Notes under the pieces: generated by a model
What the model saw: only the letters and a program-made list of their open reading frames with translations
Told to the model about the DNA's origin: nothing
Database searches by the model: none
Origin: Eucommia ulmoides
Taxonomy: Eukaryota > Streptophyta > Magnoliopsida > Garryales > Eucommiaceae
Direction: 5' to 3'
Assembly: GCA_016647705.1 (NCBI GenBank)
Contig: CM028330.1
Span: forward strand, 47,272,397-47,336,396
Length of the DNA stretch: 64,000 bases
Made by a program: the position numbers and the translations under genes
In this document: piece after piece, positions 11,330 to 23,112 of the stretch
Layout: each line of letters opens with the position of its first letter
Position numbering within the stretch: the first letter of the stretch is position 1

Positions 11330-11790
11330 CTAATGCCACCACCGTAACAAACATTCACTATCACCATTGCCACTACCACAACAAACATTCATATCACTGC
11401 CACTATCATAATAAATATTCACTATCACTACTGCTACCATAGTAAATATTCACTATCATCGCCACGACCGTAACAAATATTCTCCATCGCCACCGCCACC
11501 TTAACAAATATTCATTATTATTGCCACGACCGCAATAAATATCCTCTATCACCACCGCCACCACCAAAACAAACATTCCTATCACCGCATCACCACAACA
11601 AATATCCATTATCACCTTCACCACCATGGCAAATATTCGCCATTACCACCACCACAATATTATCACCATTGCCACCAAACATTTTCTATCACGCTCCAAA
11701 CATGTTAAAAAATTTGCTATCCACGTAGTCACCATGACAAACATTCATCCACCACAGTCGACCATTGTCACCATAACAAATATTAACCAC
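11330..11790. repeat. CCA-rich imperfect minisatellite
   Basis: Roughly a dozen imperfect units of about 36 bases on the theme 'CACCATTGCCACCACCA' plus 'CAACAAATATTCACTAT'. Both strands give open frames (11406-11627 minus, 11626-11889 plus) only because the units lack stops; their His- and Thr-rich or Tyr- and Val-rich products are unlikely to be genes. Confidence 0.75.
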
Positions 11791-11889
11791 CACTATTGTA
11801 AACAAGAAAAATCCAACAACATGCGACAAATGTACGAAAAAATGATGCTAAAAGTTTCTCATTCAATCAACATTTGTGAAAAATGTTAA

Positions 11890-12218
11890 TAAAAAATATG
11901 CAACAAAACAAATTCTATTCAAAATAAAAACGCACAAATGTCTGAATAAACACAACAATTTTTAATTTACAAAGCACTTGTATCAAATACTTTCAATACA
12001 AAATCATAAGAAGAAAAACAATACAAAAATTCTGAATAAAAAGCAATAATATTGCAACAAAATTCATGCAAAAAATCAAATGTACAACAAAATTCTAGGT
12101 GCCAAGATAGGGCTGGCTAATGTCAAATCTTGTCTAGATCTGGAAGACTATGGATAAATCATTATCGGCACCACTAGACCTAGCGGTGGTGGTCGTGTTT
12201 TGGTATGTGTGTGTGTGC

Positions 12219-12262
<44 letters not shown>

Positions 12263-12548
12263 TCAATGGTTGGTTCGATAACGAAGGTGTAGCAGGTTCA
12301 TCACATTGGTGGAGTGAAGGTTGGTGGCCGCAACGGTATGTTCATTGTCTTGGTGGCCGAGCATGAGAGAGAGTAGTCGATGTTATTTTCGGTAGCTATG
12401 GTGGGGCAATAGTAGTGGTGCAATAATGGCACGATGGTTCGACGACTTTGTTTTTGTGGTCTTATTTGGTTAAATACAAACCAGATATTGCCGAATCTTA
12501 TATAGCCACAACCACCATCGCTATTTGATGATGGCCACATAGAGAGAG
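11890..12548. other. Non-genic stretch with (GA)n
   Basis: No gene or element is recognised. A (GA)n tract occupies 12221-12262. The flanking sequence to 12548 is less A+T-rich than its surroundings and ends in a second short GA run directly against the 5' LTR of the LARD-like element at 12549. Confidence 0.6.
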
Positions 12549-12859
12549 TGTAATACCCAAAAAATTTGTATTTTTGAAAATATTATTTTATGTAAGTTAA
12601 ATTTTTTGGCGTTGTTTTACATATTAAGAAAAATTTATAGTATAAATAAATATTTGATAATTTTTAGGAGTTAAATGATAATTTTAATTTGACTTTTAAA
12701 AGTTTTGGATTTAAAGAGTTTTGAGATATAATTAATATATATATATTTTTAATTTCAATAGGGATAATTAATGTAAATAACTAAATAAATAAATGAATAA
12801 ATAAATAGAGTCGAAATTGTTTCCTTCGTAAAAAATGCAACAAATTCAACCATATATAC

Positions 12860-12932
<73 letters not shown>

Positions 12933-13559
12933 GGTTATTTCAGCATTTAATTATATATGCATAAGAAAAGTTATTGATATTGGAAACTTTCGTGGGAGAA
13001 ATATCAATTTCGGTTCGAATTTTCGCTTCGAATTTGAGGTAGAATTTCTAACTTTTTTAATATATATATTTAATCTTTTTATTGTGATTGAATTATAATT
13101 GTTAGTTCGCATGAAATAATTATGATTATGTGAAATTATGTGTGATATATGCCTATATATTTATTTGTTGTATTGGTTGGGTACATATATTAGAAGGGTT
13201 GAAATTCTACTAAGCGTTGGCTTAGAACCCCACAATTTTTATTTGACGGTCGATGAAAATGGAGTTACGCCAGAAATAACAATTTTAATTGAATTTCTAT
13301 TTGTAATAATTGTATTTATCATTTACGGTTATAAAATTGATTCGATAATTATAAAGCCTGTTTATATGTATGTATAACTGGAGAATTTATACATTTGCAT
13401 TATAAAACTGGTGAATTATACATTCGGTTTAATTCAGATTTCAGGAGAAGTTGAATTATTTAACACCATATTAATTAATATAAACTTTATTAATTAATTA
13501 AATATATGTATGGAATACATATATTATTTAATTAAATATATATAATTAAATATATATAA

Positions 13560-13600
<41 letters not shown>

Positions 13601-13924
13601 GGCGTGTGTGTGTTAATTAAATACATATATTAATTAATTAAATATATGTATGAAATTATTTATACATTCCATTATAAACCGTTGTTGTTATGATAAAGTC
13701 ATGGTGGAAATTGGAGTCTCCATTTTGACGCTTTGTATTCCTGAAGTTTGATAAAAATATTGTTGTGTACTAAAAATGACTCGATAAATTGAATATAATT
13801 ATTGTCGTTGCATCAACTAAAATTTTTATGATTTTTGTAAAATAAAATATTGGTCATTGTATTTTAGTATTAATTCTCCAAAGGGAGAAATTGCGTGGCG
13901 ATCCTAGGAGACTAGGTCGTTACA
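12549..13924 (+). repeat. LARD member 1, 5' LTR (1376 bp)
   Basis: It begins TGTAATACCCAAAAAATTTG and ends GGTCGTTACA. It includes (TA)n at 12852-12930 and 13556-13580 running into (TG)n to about 13612. The block from 13190 (GTTGAAATTCTACTAAGCGTTGG) recurs in all four LTRs of this family in the window. Confidence 0.85.
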
Positions 13925-13925
13925 A

Positions 13926-13942
13926 AGTAGTATCAGATCTTA
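13926..13942 (+). other. Primer binding site, initiator Met-tRNA type
   Basis: AGTAGTATCAGATCTTA directly follows the LTR and resembles the usual TGGTATCAGAGC with three substitutions. Its position, two bases after the LTR end, supports the assignment. Confidence 0.65.
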
Positions 13943-15748
13943 AGTTATAAATTCTGTAGACATGGTGAGTATGGGTTAGTAATGGATCAAATGATTTATC
14001 ATTGAATTGAAAGTATCAATTTAAAGGTCTTTAATATCTTCTATATAAATCATCAAATTATATTTTAGTATTAGATTAAGGGAAAAACATATTGATGAAA
14101 ATAGACAGTTTTATGATGTTATTGGATCAAGCAAAATTTTTATGTGTGGAGATTGATTTTTATTATCCTACTATGCCATAGTTGTTTCGACAAGAAGGCA
14201 TGTCCTGCGAGATATTGTTGGTCCTTATAAAAGGCCATATCTTGTTGGATGTTATGTTGTGACTTGGCAGGAGGATAAGTCCTGCAATTGGTTAAATATG
14301 TTGTGTTGAGACCTATTAGGAGGGAAAGTCTTGAAGGTAGTTGATATGATAACTCCCGATCATGAGGTAAAACGACCCGATAGTTAGTAAGGAATTATAA
14401 TATTTTATTATATAAATTTGAGTTGATTTGTTGATTTAAATTCGATTGTTCTATAATATTTGTGGAATGTTGATATTTCTCAATATGGTAATATTTGTGA
14501 AAATGAATTTTAATAAAAATACTTGATCCCTAAAATGATTTTTGTATTATGAAAACAATATATTGGTAAAATATTTGGATATATATTGGTCCACTATTAA
14601 CGATTTGTAGGATCAGAGTATAGGGTAATTTTTGAGACTTTTGGGGGACTTTACATAATAGTCTTATGTACATTTTACATTATTTTTTACTTGGAATTTA
14701 AGTAATATTTTAAAAATTCAAGTGATGGTTTTTATATAATATTTTATATACATGCTACTTGAGTATTGAACTTTAAAAACGTATTTACGTATTTGAGACA
14801 TATTTTTATGTTTGAGACATATTTATGTGATTAAAACATAATTATGTAGTTTGAAACGTATTTATGTGTTTTTAGACGTATTTACGTGGCTAATATGTAT
14901 TTATGTGTTTCTAGACGTATTTGTGTAGTTGACACGTATTTATGTGTTTCAAGATATATTAATGTGATTTGAAATGTATTTAAATGAGTGAAAGGTATTT
15001 GTGTTTTGAGATATATTTATGTGATGAAAATTTGATCTATTATTTTGAATTTGCAAAATTATATATTTGCTTATTTTCAAAGAATTCATTATTTAAAGTT
15101 TGAGTTGTTTTGATATTTTTTGAAAAACTTTATGAGATTATAAAATTGATATTGTGAATATTTTGATTATTTTGTACTCATGGTACAGTCCATAAGAAAA
15201 TTGGGCTATCTACTCGTTATGATATTAGTTGCGAATATGTTGGTTATAAATGTTTGATGGAATTGATCAATGTTGGTTATAAGATATGGTAGTGAACTTG
15301 AAAACGTCATGCCAAAAGAGAAAATTATTTAGATCATGGACTTGCTAGAATTAAGATAGACCCAATCCAAGTGAGACTATCGTGATATTTTAAAAAAAAA
15401 AATTGTTGGTCATAAATATAAAAATATATTTATTACTATTTTTATTATAGTAGCGCAACAAAAGTATTTAGAAATATAAGATTTTTGACAATTAATTATC
15501 TGTGTTAGGTGTTACCGACCAAAATACATTATATTGAGTTGTGTATGGGCTACTGTAAATTCGAAAGTGACAATATATAGTATGAATTTTGTCAGTTATG
15601 AATTATGGGTGACTTTTGATTGTGGGATTCTACATAGAAAATAATTATTCTAGAATCAAGTTTGACTAATATTACCGTGCGATGCAATTCTGAATTATTA
15701 TTATTTGAATGAAATTTTAAGGACGAAATTTATTTATGGGGGTTAGAT
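13943..15748 (+). other. LARD member 1 non-coding internal region
   Basis: There is no protein domain. Parts are conserved with the internal region of member 3: 'AACTCCCGATCATGAGGTAAA' (14350), the segment around 'GTGTTAGGTGTTACCGACC' (15505) and 'GAATTATGGGTGACTTTTG' (15600). Conservation without coding suggests sequence needed for mobilisation, for example packaging or dimerisation; that is inference. The last 25 bases are the polypurine tract. Confidence 0.6.
14770..15030 (+). repeat. Imperfect ACGTATTTATGTG tandem array
   Basis: About eleven units of 20 to 25 bases on the theme 'GACGTATTTATGTGTTT', with TACGT, ACGTA and TTATGTG as the most constant parts. A looser version is at 48940-49205 in the other LARD member, so the array belongs to the family and is not a chance expansion. 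Confidence 0.75.
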
Positions 15749-16048
15749 TGTAATACCTCGAAAATTTGTATTTTTGAAAATACTATTTTATGTAAGTTAA
15801 ATATTTTGGGGGTTATTTTGTATATTATGAAAATTTTATGGTATAAATAAATATTTGATAATTTTTTAGAGTTAAATGTTAATTTTAAATTGATTTTTAA
15901 AAGTTTTTGAACAATTGTGTTATTTAAAGAATTTTGGAATATAATTAATATTTTCTTTATTTCAAGAGGGATAATTAGTATAAATAAGTGAATAAATAAA
16001 TAAAGTGATCAAAATTGTTTCCTTCGTAAAGAAGGAAACAAAATCAAC

Positions 16049-16079
<31 letters not shown>

Positions 16080-16179
16080 GTTTTGGACACATATACAATA
16101 ATTATAATAATAATAATAATAGAAAAAGAAGAAGAAGAAGTAACATGATCATACTAATTCGGCAGGGATGTATATAAGG

Positions 16180-16256
<77 letters not shown>

Positions 16257-17185
16257 GATATCAATATTAAGACTATTTCAGCATTTAATTATATATGCAT
16301 AAGAAAAGTTATGAATATTGAAAACTTTCAAGCGAGAAATATCGATTTCGGTTCGAATTTCAGTTTCGAATTTCAGGTATAATTTCTAACTATTTTAATA
16401 TATGTATTTAATTTATCTATTGTGTGATTTATGATATTATTGTGGTTAAGTTATAATTATTAGTTCGCATGAAATAATTGTTATTATATGAAATTATGTG
16501 TGATACATGCATATGTGTTTATTTGTTGTATTGATTGGGTACATATATTAGAGGGATTGAAATTTTATTAAGCGTTGACTCACAACCCCACAGTTTTTAT
16601 TTCAGGATCGATGAAAATGGAGCTGCGCCAAAAATTATAATTATAGTTGAATTTCTATTTGTAATAATTATATTTATCATTTGCGGTTGTAAAATTGATT
16701 CTATAAATACAAAACTTGTTTATATATATATATATATATATAACTGGAGAATTTATACATTTGCATTATAAAACTGGAAAATTATATATTTGGTTTAATT
16801 CGGATTTCAGGAGAAGTTGAATTATTTAATTCCATATTAATAAATTAAATATATGTCTGGAATATATGTATGTATGAAATTATTTATACATTCCATTATA
16901 AACCGTTGTTGTTATGATAAAATCATAATGGAAATTAGAGTCTCCATTTTGACTCTTTGTACTTCTGAAGTTTGATAGAAATCTTGCTTTGGTCCCTTTG
17001 GTGTCAATTTGAACATATTAACATTTTAACACTGAAATTGACTCGATAAATTGAATATAATTATCATCTTCGTATCAAGTAAAAGTTCTCAGATTTTTAT
17101 AATATAAAATATTGGTCATTAGATTTTAGTATTAGTTTTCCAAAAGGAGAAACCGCGTGACGACCTGGGAGACCGGACCGTTACA
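15749..17185 (+). repeat. LARD member 1, 3' LTR (1437 bp)
   Basis: It begins TGTAATACCTCGAAAATTTG and ends GACCGTTACA. It aligns with the 5' LTR, with differences mostly in microsatellites: (CA)n at 16048-16067, (TA)n at 16183-16252 and 16717-16742, and GAA repeats near 16128-16140. The divergence in unique parts is visible (about one difference per 10 to 15 bases), which argues for an old insertion. Confidence 0.85.
16183..16252. repeat. (AT)n microsatellite inside LTR
   Basis: About 70 bases of almost uninterrupted TA, much longer than at the matching place of the other LTR. Confidence 0.95.
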
Positions 17186-17452
17186 CACAAAGTGCTTGGA
17201 GAATGGAGCTTGGACCCCCAAAGCCTAGAATTAGCCTTTGAGGGCCTCCTAAAGCATTGGACAAAACAAGATTGTAGGAAGGACCGTGGTTGAACTAGGG
17301 ATCCCCTTATGATGATTACTGAGCAGAAGATGCTCAGAGGGCAAAGCTCAAATTAGGACTTGCAAGATCTTCAAGACTACAGAACTAAACATAAACATTA
17401 TGTAGCTCCCTACATGGACATCATAAATAACTCTGCTTGGACAATAAGATAT

Positions 17453-17676
17453 GGGTCTATCATTTGACATTTATCGAGCAGAGAGTGTCTGGAGGGCGGT
17501 GCTCGGCGAATGGGCCTTCCATTTGGGAATTAGTGAACAGAGGGTATTCGGAGGTCGAAACTCGGCCAAGGGGTCTACCATTTGGGATTTACCAAACAGA
17601 ATATGTATGGAGTTTGGAGCCTGGCTAAGGGGTCTACCATTTGGAATTTACCGAACAGAGGGTGTTAGGAGGTTCA
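17453..17676. repeat. 59-bp minisatellite, 3.8 units
   Basis: Units start GGGTCTATC, GGGCCTTCC, GGGTCTACC and GGGTCTACC at 17453, 17512, 17571 and 17630; spacing is exactly 59 bases each time. The G+C-rich units (for example 'GTCTACCATTTGGGATTTACC') stand out from A+T-rich neighbours. Open frames at 17437-17720 arise because the unit lacks stops in two frames; since 59 is not a multiple of three the frame rotates, so a repeat protein is unlikely. The array runs into the CACTA-like terminus at 17675. Confidence 0.9.
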
Positions 17677-18778
17677 CTATAACAAAAACGAGCTTTAGCG
17701 ACAATTCTAATAGCCGCTAAAAACTCATTTTTTAGCTGCTAAAAGTTTTAGCGGCAATTCATACAATTGCCGCTAATACTGCAGTCGCTATAAGTTATAG
17801 TGGCTAAACGCCACTAAAAATAAATAAATAAATCAATATTAAATATTTATTTATATATTTAGTGACCAATAACGATTTAACCTCTAATATAAAAAATTTA
17901 GCGGCTATTTAAATTTCGTATACTAGCAAATTTATATGTCACTAAAAATACATAAAAAAAAAATATTAAATATTTATTTTTATATTTAGTGGAAAAAAAC
18001 AATTTAGCCACTAAATATATAAGATATTTAGCGGCTAACTTAGATTTCGTATAACGTTAAATTTAAATGCCATTTTTTTATATTTAGTGGCAATTAACGA
18101 TTTAGCTGCTAAATATTTATAAGATAATCTCAATAAAATAAGATAAACTTTAGTATTAATCACCAACAAAAATCCGAATGAAAATATATACAAATAATTG
18201 AAAATGTAGATCTAGTATCTTTAAACAATGCTAAAAAAAAAAAAAATACATCAATGAAATACTATTAAATTGAACACCTAATTTAACATAAATCAATCAT
18301 CTAAACTAGTAATCTCCAAAATTCTTTGGAAGCGTGCAACGAACATGAAGCACCTAAGTAGCCAAAAAAAAAAAAAAAAAAAAAGGGCACGTATACGAAA
18401 ATAGAAACATCAGAGAAAAAAAAAATTAGAAAAATAAATATTAAAATTGCGGCATAATTCCCTTTATTTATCCAACATTCTCAAAATACTTGTCACCTAA
18501 ATAACACTATCAAATTTAACCAATACCAAACAAGACAATAACCAATAAAACCACAACAATCAAAGTGGTGTTTAATAATTATTTTCAAAATTAACAATAT
18601 AAACGATATATAAGTCCACAACTCAAGAAACTAGAACCTACCACCCAGGGTTACTGGAACATACCTTGAGTATGGATTATCAAAACCATATGATCGCTCT
18701 TTTATCACTTATGAAGCACTTGTCTCTTTTTCTTCGCTTTTTCCATCTACAATTCAAAATGAAATAAAATCGCAAATC

Positions 18779-19225
18779 CATAAAGATTGTGAAAATAATA
18801 ATGTTTTATCAACAAAATATTACTCAATTGTTCAGAACATTTGTTTGTTTTACCTTATATTCCTTAATTTTCTTCCTTGAACATGAAAAATCGTTTTCAT
18901 TTCCACAAAATGACATAATTAAACCTCAAACTAAGTTATAGATACGAAAAATATTTAAAAATCCAGAATAAAAAATTATCAGCTTCAATTTTTCATATTC
19001 AGAATAGAACAGAACAAAGAACAGAACTGTTGTTTTGTTTATGTTCTGGGGACAGAACAGAACAACAATTCTGTTCTGTTTTAACAAAACACCATGTTCT
19101 GTTCTTTTTTTTCAAAATATAACATAACATCTAGAACAATTTCGACAGGAAACAAAGCATTTCTGGAAAATTTATTTATCACTCAATTCAGCACAACGAT
19201 TTCAGCAAACAATCAAAATTTCAAC
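18779..19225 (+). repeat. Internal direct repeat, copy 1 (about 0.45 kb)
   Basis: The segment from 'AAAGATTGTGAAAATAATAAT' through 'GAAACAAAGCATTTCTGGAAA' recurs at 20098-20720 in the same orientation. The central part 'TGACATAATTAAACCTCAAAC' is identical over tens of bases. It ends in a cluster of ACAGAACAGAACA / TGTTCTGTTCTGT words. Confidence 0.8.
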
Positions 19226-19267
19226 ACAACGATTTCAGCATAATTTTTTGTATCACCCAATTAAACA

Positions 19268-19461
19268 ATAATTTACCGATTGAACTTATAGGACAAAGTA
19301 AAAATTACTTACGGGATTTTTGGAATGTTGAGTTGGATCATTCGGAATATAAGTAACTTGAACGATAATTTACCGATTGAACTTATAGGACAAAGTAAAA
19401 ATTACTTACGGGATTTTTGGAATGTTGAGTTGGGTCATTCGGAATATAAGTAACTTGAACC
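19268..19461 (+). repeat. 97-bp perfect-spaced tandem duplication
   Basis: 19268-19364 and 19365-19461 differ at only one or two positions (GGATC against GGGTC). The near identity shows the duplication is much younger than the surrounding repeats. Each unit holds one exon-like segment on the minus strand, flanked by AG and GTAAGT. Confidence 0.92.
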
Positions 19462-20045
19462 TATCAAGATTAAGTTAAAAAAAAAATACACATGATAATT
19501 ATAGCATAACATAATAGATAAGATAAGAGTTAATGATTTCATTACCTTTTTTAATTGAGATTTATAGTTTGATGATAAATTTTTGCGAGATTCAATTGAG
19601 ATATTCGAAGTATAAATAGCTTGAACCTAAAAAGATAAAGTAACACAAACGCATGACAATTACACCAATAAGGTAACGCAATAAATACAAGTTAATTAGT
19701 TTGTTACCTTTCTTGTTTGAGACCCATAATTTGATGATGTCAAAGTTGGCCGTTTTATTACCTGCTCAATTTGATATTCAAAAAAATTTGTTCAAGATTA
19801 AATTGAGGTATCTGTATTTTGTGAAATCCCATCAACCTATCAAATAAATTCACATATATACATTGGTCAATATAAATAACATGATACATTGATAATGATA
19901 AAATCGAACATTGACATATAAAATATTATTTGAATTGATCGTGTTATTATCTTCTCCATTTGAGACTTACAATTCCACGATGATAACTTTTTGGAATTTT
20001 GATTTAAGGCATCCCGAGAATTATAAGTGACTTGAATTTATCACC
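19283..20045 (-). pseudogene. Tandem small exon-like units, possibly CACTA-encoded
   Basis: On the minus strand at least four related units begin with a possible acceptor AG and 'GTTCAAG' and end at GTAAGT- or GTAATR-type donors. Their translations are alike: VQVTYIPNDPTQHSKNP (twice, by the 97-bp duplication), VQAIYTSNISIESRKN and VQVTYNSRDALNQNSKK. One intermediate unit begins VDGISQNTD. The spacing is 100 to 250 bases. I do not recognise the protein; repeated small exons at the end of a CACTA transposase gene would fit the location. It may be only repeat expansion of one ancestral exon. Confidence 0.4.
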
Positions 20046-20097
20046 GTATAATTCACATATCCCACATGATACAAATACAAAAATTATAAAACAATTC

Positions 20098-20720
20098 ATA
20101 AAGATTATGAAAATAATAATATTTTATCGATAAAATATCACTCAATTGTTCAGAACACTTACTTGTTTTAATTTGTATTCCTTAATTTTTTTTTCCTTGA
20201 ACATGAAAATCGTTTTCATTTCCACAAAATGACATAATTAAACCTCAAACTAAGTTATAGATACGAAAAATATTTAAAAATCCAGAATAAAAAATTATCA
20301 GCAACAATTTTTTATATTTAGAACTGAACAGAACAAAACAGTTGTCTGTTTTATTCTGTGGACAGAAACAGAACATCATAACAGAATAATTGTTGTGTTC
20401 TGTTTTGTCCGCAGAATAGAATATAACAAATTCTATTCTATCCCAAGAACAGGAACAGAACAAAACAGCTGTTCTGTTCTGTTTTTGTTCTGTCCCCAGA
20501 ATAGGAACAGAACAGAATTATGTTTCTGTTCTGTTTGAACAAAACACCATGTTCTATTTTTTTTATTTTTTATTTTCAAAATAGAACAGAACTTCTGGAA
20601 CAATTTCGACAGGAAACAGAGCATTTCTGAAAAATTTCTTTATCACCCAATTCAGGACAACGATTTCAATAAACAATCAAAATTTCATCACAGCGATTTT
20701 AGCACAATTTTTTGGATTTG
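20098..20720 (+). repeat. Internal direct repeat, copy 2, with GTTCTGTTCTGTT clusters
   Basis: Homologous to 18779-19225 and longer. Between 20320 and 20600 the words ACAGAACAGAACA and TGTTCTGTTCTGT occur many times in both orientations, so single-stranded copies could fold into several hairpins. Open frames at 20245-20624 minus (rich in Cys, Phe and Ser) are by-products of these words. Confidence 0.75.
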
Positions 20721-20756
20721 CAATAGAAACCGTTAGATAATAAAGATTTCTTCAAA

Positions 20757-21964
20757 CACTACAACAAAATTAGCCTATCAGGATAGCGAAAAATGTTGCG
20801 ATAGAGACTATTACGACACTTGGTCTTATTGCGACACTTGTGCACGTGCCCCATAAAACGTCATCCCAATAGATTATTAGGACACCAAATAGTGCCCTTT
20901 TTTCGTTTGAACTTGTAAAGGCAATAATAGGTGTCGCATAAGATATTTATTAGGACACTACATTATGTCCTAATAATTATCTCATAAGACAATTTTTAGT
21001 GTCTAAAAAAGTATGAAATTCTTTTTTTATATAATTTAAAATTATTTTAAAATAAAAAATACGCTAAATCCAACAATAAAGACTAAAAATTCATCACAAT
21101 GCAAAAAACATAAATAACTCAAATTATCCAAGTACACAAGCTAAATAATAACCAAAAAAACATTAACCATTACATTAACCAAAACCAAAAAATAATACCA
21201 ACTTGTTTTTGTTCCCCAATGCAAGATTGATAAACTAAAAATTTCTTGCAACCAAAACAAGATTCATGAAATAAAACTTGTTCCAACGAAAACAACCAAC
21301 AAAACTATATTTCTAAAGTTTAATGCTCTATCTAGAGAAATAACATCAATAGAATTCGAGAAATTGTATTTCCATTAGTCTCCACTTTGCAGCAATGCTT
21401 GATACTCTATCAAGTTGAACAACAAATTTCCAATTTTTAAAAACAATCAAACACATTAAAAACAAAAGGAAAAAAGTATGTAGACATTAATTTAAGAAAT
21501 AAAAAAGCTTGTCGTAGACATTAATTATTGTAGTCAACAATTCTCGTTACCGTTTCTAAATGAACACAAGTGAGACTATATTAACTTCATGAAATTATAA
21601 AAGAAAAGTTCAGAACTAAATTGAGAATAGGAACATAACAAAACAAAAACCAAAAGGAGAAACTTAAAAAAAGAAAAAGCTAAAAATAATGGCTAAAAAA
21701 TACTTAAAAAAAGCAACTTAAAAATCTAATAAGATGTGGCCAGAACTAGGGACACATGGAAGCAACACACAAAAGAGATAGAGGGAATAAACTGGGATCA
21801 ATTAACAATTAGACTTAAAACAACAACGAAAAAAAAATAGTAACTCATAATTTGTTTCATTCCTTCAAACATTTAGTTAGGCCCTAAACCTTGGCCCAAC
21901 ATTCATGTTGCCTAATTCTATTTGGACTAAACTCCAACAATAATTGAAAAAACTTCATTGTTAT
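20757..21964 (+). mobile_element. CACTA-like stretch B, cut by Sirevirus B
   Basis: It begins CACTACAACAAAATTAGCC and has subterminal repeats of the type TTGCGACAC / TTAGGACAC / GTCCTAATAA in both orientations to about 21005. The rest is A+T-rich without a gene I recognise. It stops at the Sirevirus LTR start (21965). Whether it is a separate element from stretch A or a decayed relative cannot be decided from the window. Confidence 0.5.
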
Positions 21965-22429
21965 TGTTGATCCTAAGATTTTGATGCACAATTAAGTATT
22001 GATGTTTTTGGTGGAACTAATGAGTTTATTGAGTGTTTCAGTGTAAAATTTTTATTATTGATATTATCATGTAGAAATTGCTAAGGATGCAAAGAGACAA
22101 ACAAAGAGATAGACATTAAAAGATTGAATATTTTGAAGAATCTAGGTAAAAACAACTCAAGTAAATTTTTACTCTTAATGTATCCTGATTAGGATCACAC
22201 ATGACACAAAAATAAATTTATATTTATGTGTGTTTTTATTAGGATCCTAATTAGTTTACATATTTGCTACAATGTGAAATTGAAAAAGAAAAATTGACCT
22301 AAGAAATATTTGTATTTAAAATTGATTAATAGTGTCAATTAAGTTAACCAAGAAAATAAATTAGTTAAAAGGTCGAAAACATCAAAGATTGAATTGAAAT
22401 GAATGAAGGAAAGGAGATCCCGCACTGAT

Positions 22430-22745
22430 TGGTCAATCGATGGCAAAGAGATTAGTTAACCGATAGGAAGTGGCTGAGAATTGAAAAAGTCTCTAAATCG
22501 ATCGGTCAACCGACCAAGAGAGATCAGTTAACTGATGGATGAGAAGTGAACTCTTTGAATCGATTGGTCAATCGACCATTGATGATTGGTTAACCGGCCA
22601 GGGCTAAAAAATGGTTTGGGAAACATCCTGAATCGATTTGTCAGCCGACCCATGGGGTATTGATCGACCGACTGGCGTATGGAAATGGCTTGGACTACAA
22701 CCTAAAATGATCGGTCGACTGGTGGTGGTTTAGTTGATCGACATT
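22430..22745 (+). repeat. Array of TCGGTCAACCGA-like palindromes
   Basis: About ten copies of TCGGTCAACCGA and variants (TTGGTCAATCGA, CAGTTAACTGA, TGGTTAACCGGCC, TCGGTCGACTGG) in pairs separated by 15 to 60 bases. The truncated 3' LTR has the same array at about 28835-29010, and one isolated copy (TCGGTCAACCGATC) lies inside the element at about 26007-26020. Confidence 0.75.
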
Positions 22746-23104
22746 TTCAAGATTTGTGGATTTCGAGGATTTTATTTAAAAGTAGCCGTTATTAGCCATT
22801 TTTGGTTAATATCTTGGCGATATTTTGGGAATTTGAACATATTATAGATATATCATTCATACTTATATATCTCTATAGATCTGGTACAAATATTTTAAGA
22901 GTTTCTCAAATCAGTACATTCAATACTTCCTATCTAGTTTTATTTAAGATTAAGAAATATTTGAAGGACTAAATTGAAAGATTTAAAAGATATAATTAAG
23001 TGCATTGAACTAGTATTGAGTAATATTAATATATGGGGTCTATATGAGAATTTAAATGTCATATCTTGTGGAAACTAACCGTTAGATGACTTGTTTAAAA
23101 CCAG

Positions 23105-23112
23105 TATATATA
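23105..23112 (+). promoter_or_regulatory. LTR TATA box
   Basis: TATATATA followed by GACTTGCGTTTTTC, about 360 bases after the palindrome array and at the same relative place as in LTR A. It is the likely core promoter of the element. Confidence 0.55.

Larger units (their letters stand above)
12549..17185 (+). mobile_element. LARD-like non-coding LTR retrotransposon, member 1
   Basis: Two long direct repeats (12549-13924 and 15749-17185) with TGTAATACC starts and CGTTACA ends flank a 1.8-kb internal region. A Met-tRNA-like primer site follows the first repeat and a purine-rich tract (TTTATGGGGGTTAGAT) precedes the second. No internal frame over 60 codons shows retroviral motifs, so it cannot encode its own machinery; this fits the LARD class. 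The flanking pentamers (GAGAG and CACAA) do not match, so the target duplication is lost or the ends recombined. Related copies are 32678-33976 (minus) and about 47690-52050. Confidence 0.8.
17675..20756 (+). mobile_element. CACTA-like (En/Spm) transposon stretch A
   Basis: It opens CACTATAACAAAAACGAGC, a CACTA-type terminus, followed by subterminal repeats of the core TTTAGCGGC / GCCGCTAAA in both orientations (17690-18115), as is usual for this superfamily. No matching inverted terminus (TATAGTG) was found before the next CACTA start at 20757, so the right end is lost or outside. The interior has exon-like units on the minus strand and a 0.5-kb internal duplication, but no intact transposase. 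Confidence 0.6.

Noticed and set aside
11133-11889. His/Thr-rich and Tyr/Val-rich open frames
   Set aside because: Both strands are open because the CCA-rich minisatellite units lack stop codons; no conserved domain.
15749-17185. Open frames 13138-13377 and 16535-16771 with similar proteins in both LARD LTRs
   Set aside because: The resemblance is due to LTR identity; the frames cover conserved LTR DNA, are not kept in the LTRs at 32678-33976 and 49902-52050, and show no domain.
17437-17720. Two overlapping frames of 63 and 89 codons
   Set aside because: They are made by the 59-bp minisatellite; the frame rotates in each unit so it is not a true repeat protein.
20245-20624. Cys/Phe-rich minus-strand frames
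   Set aside because: Products of the GTTCTGTTCTGTT words; no family.
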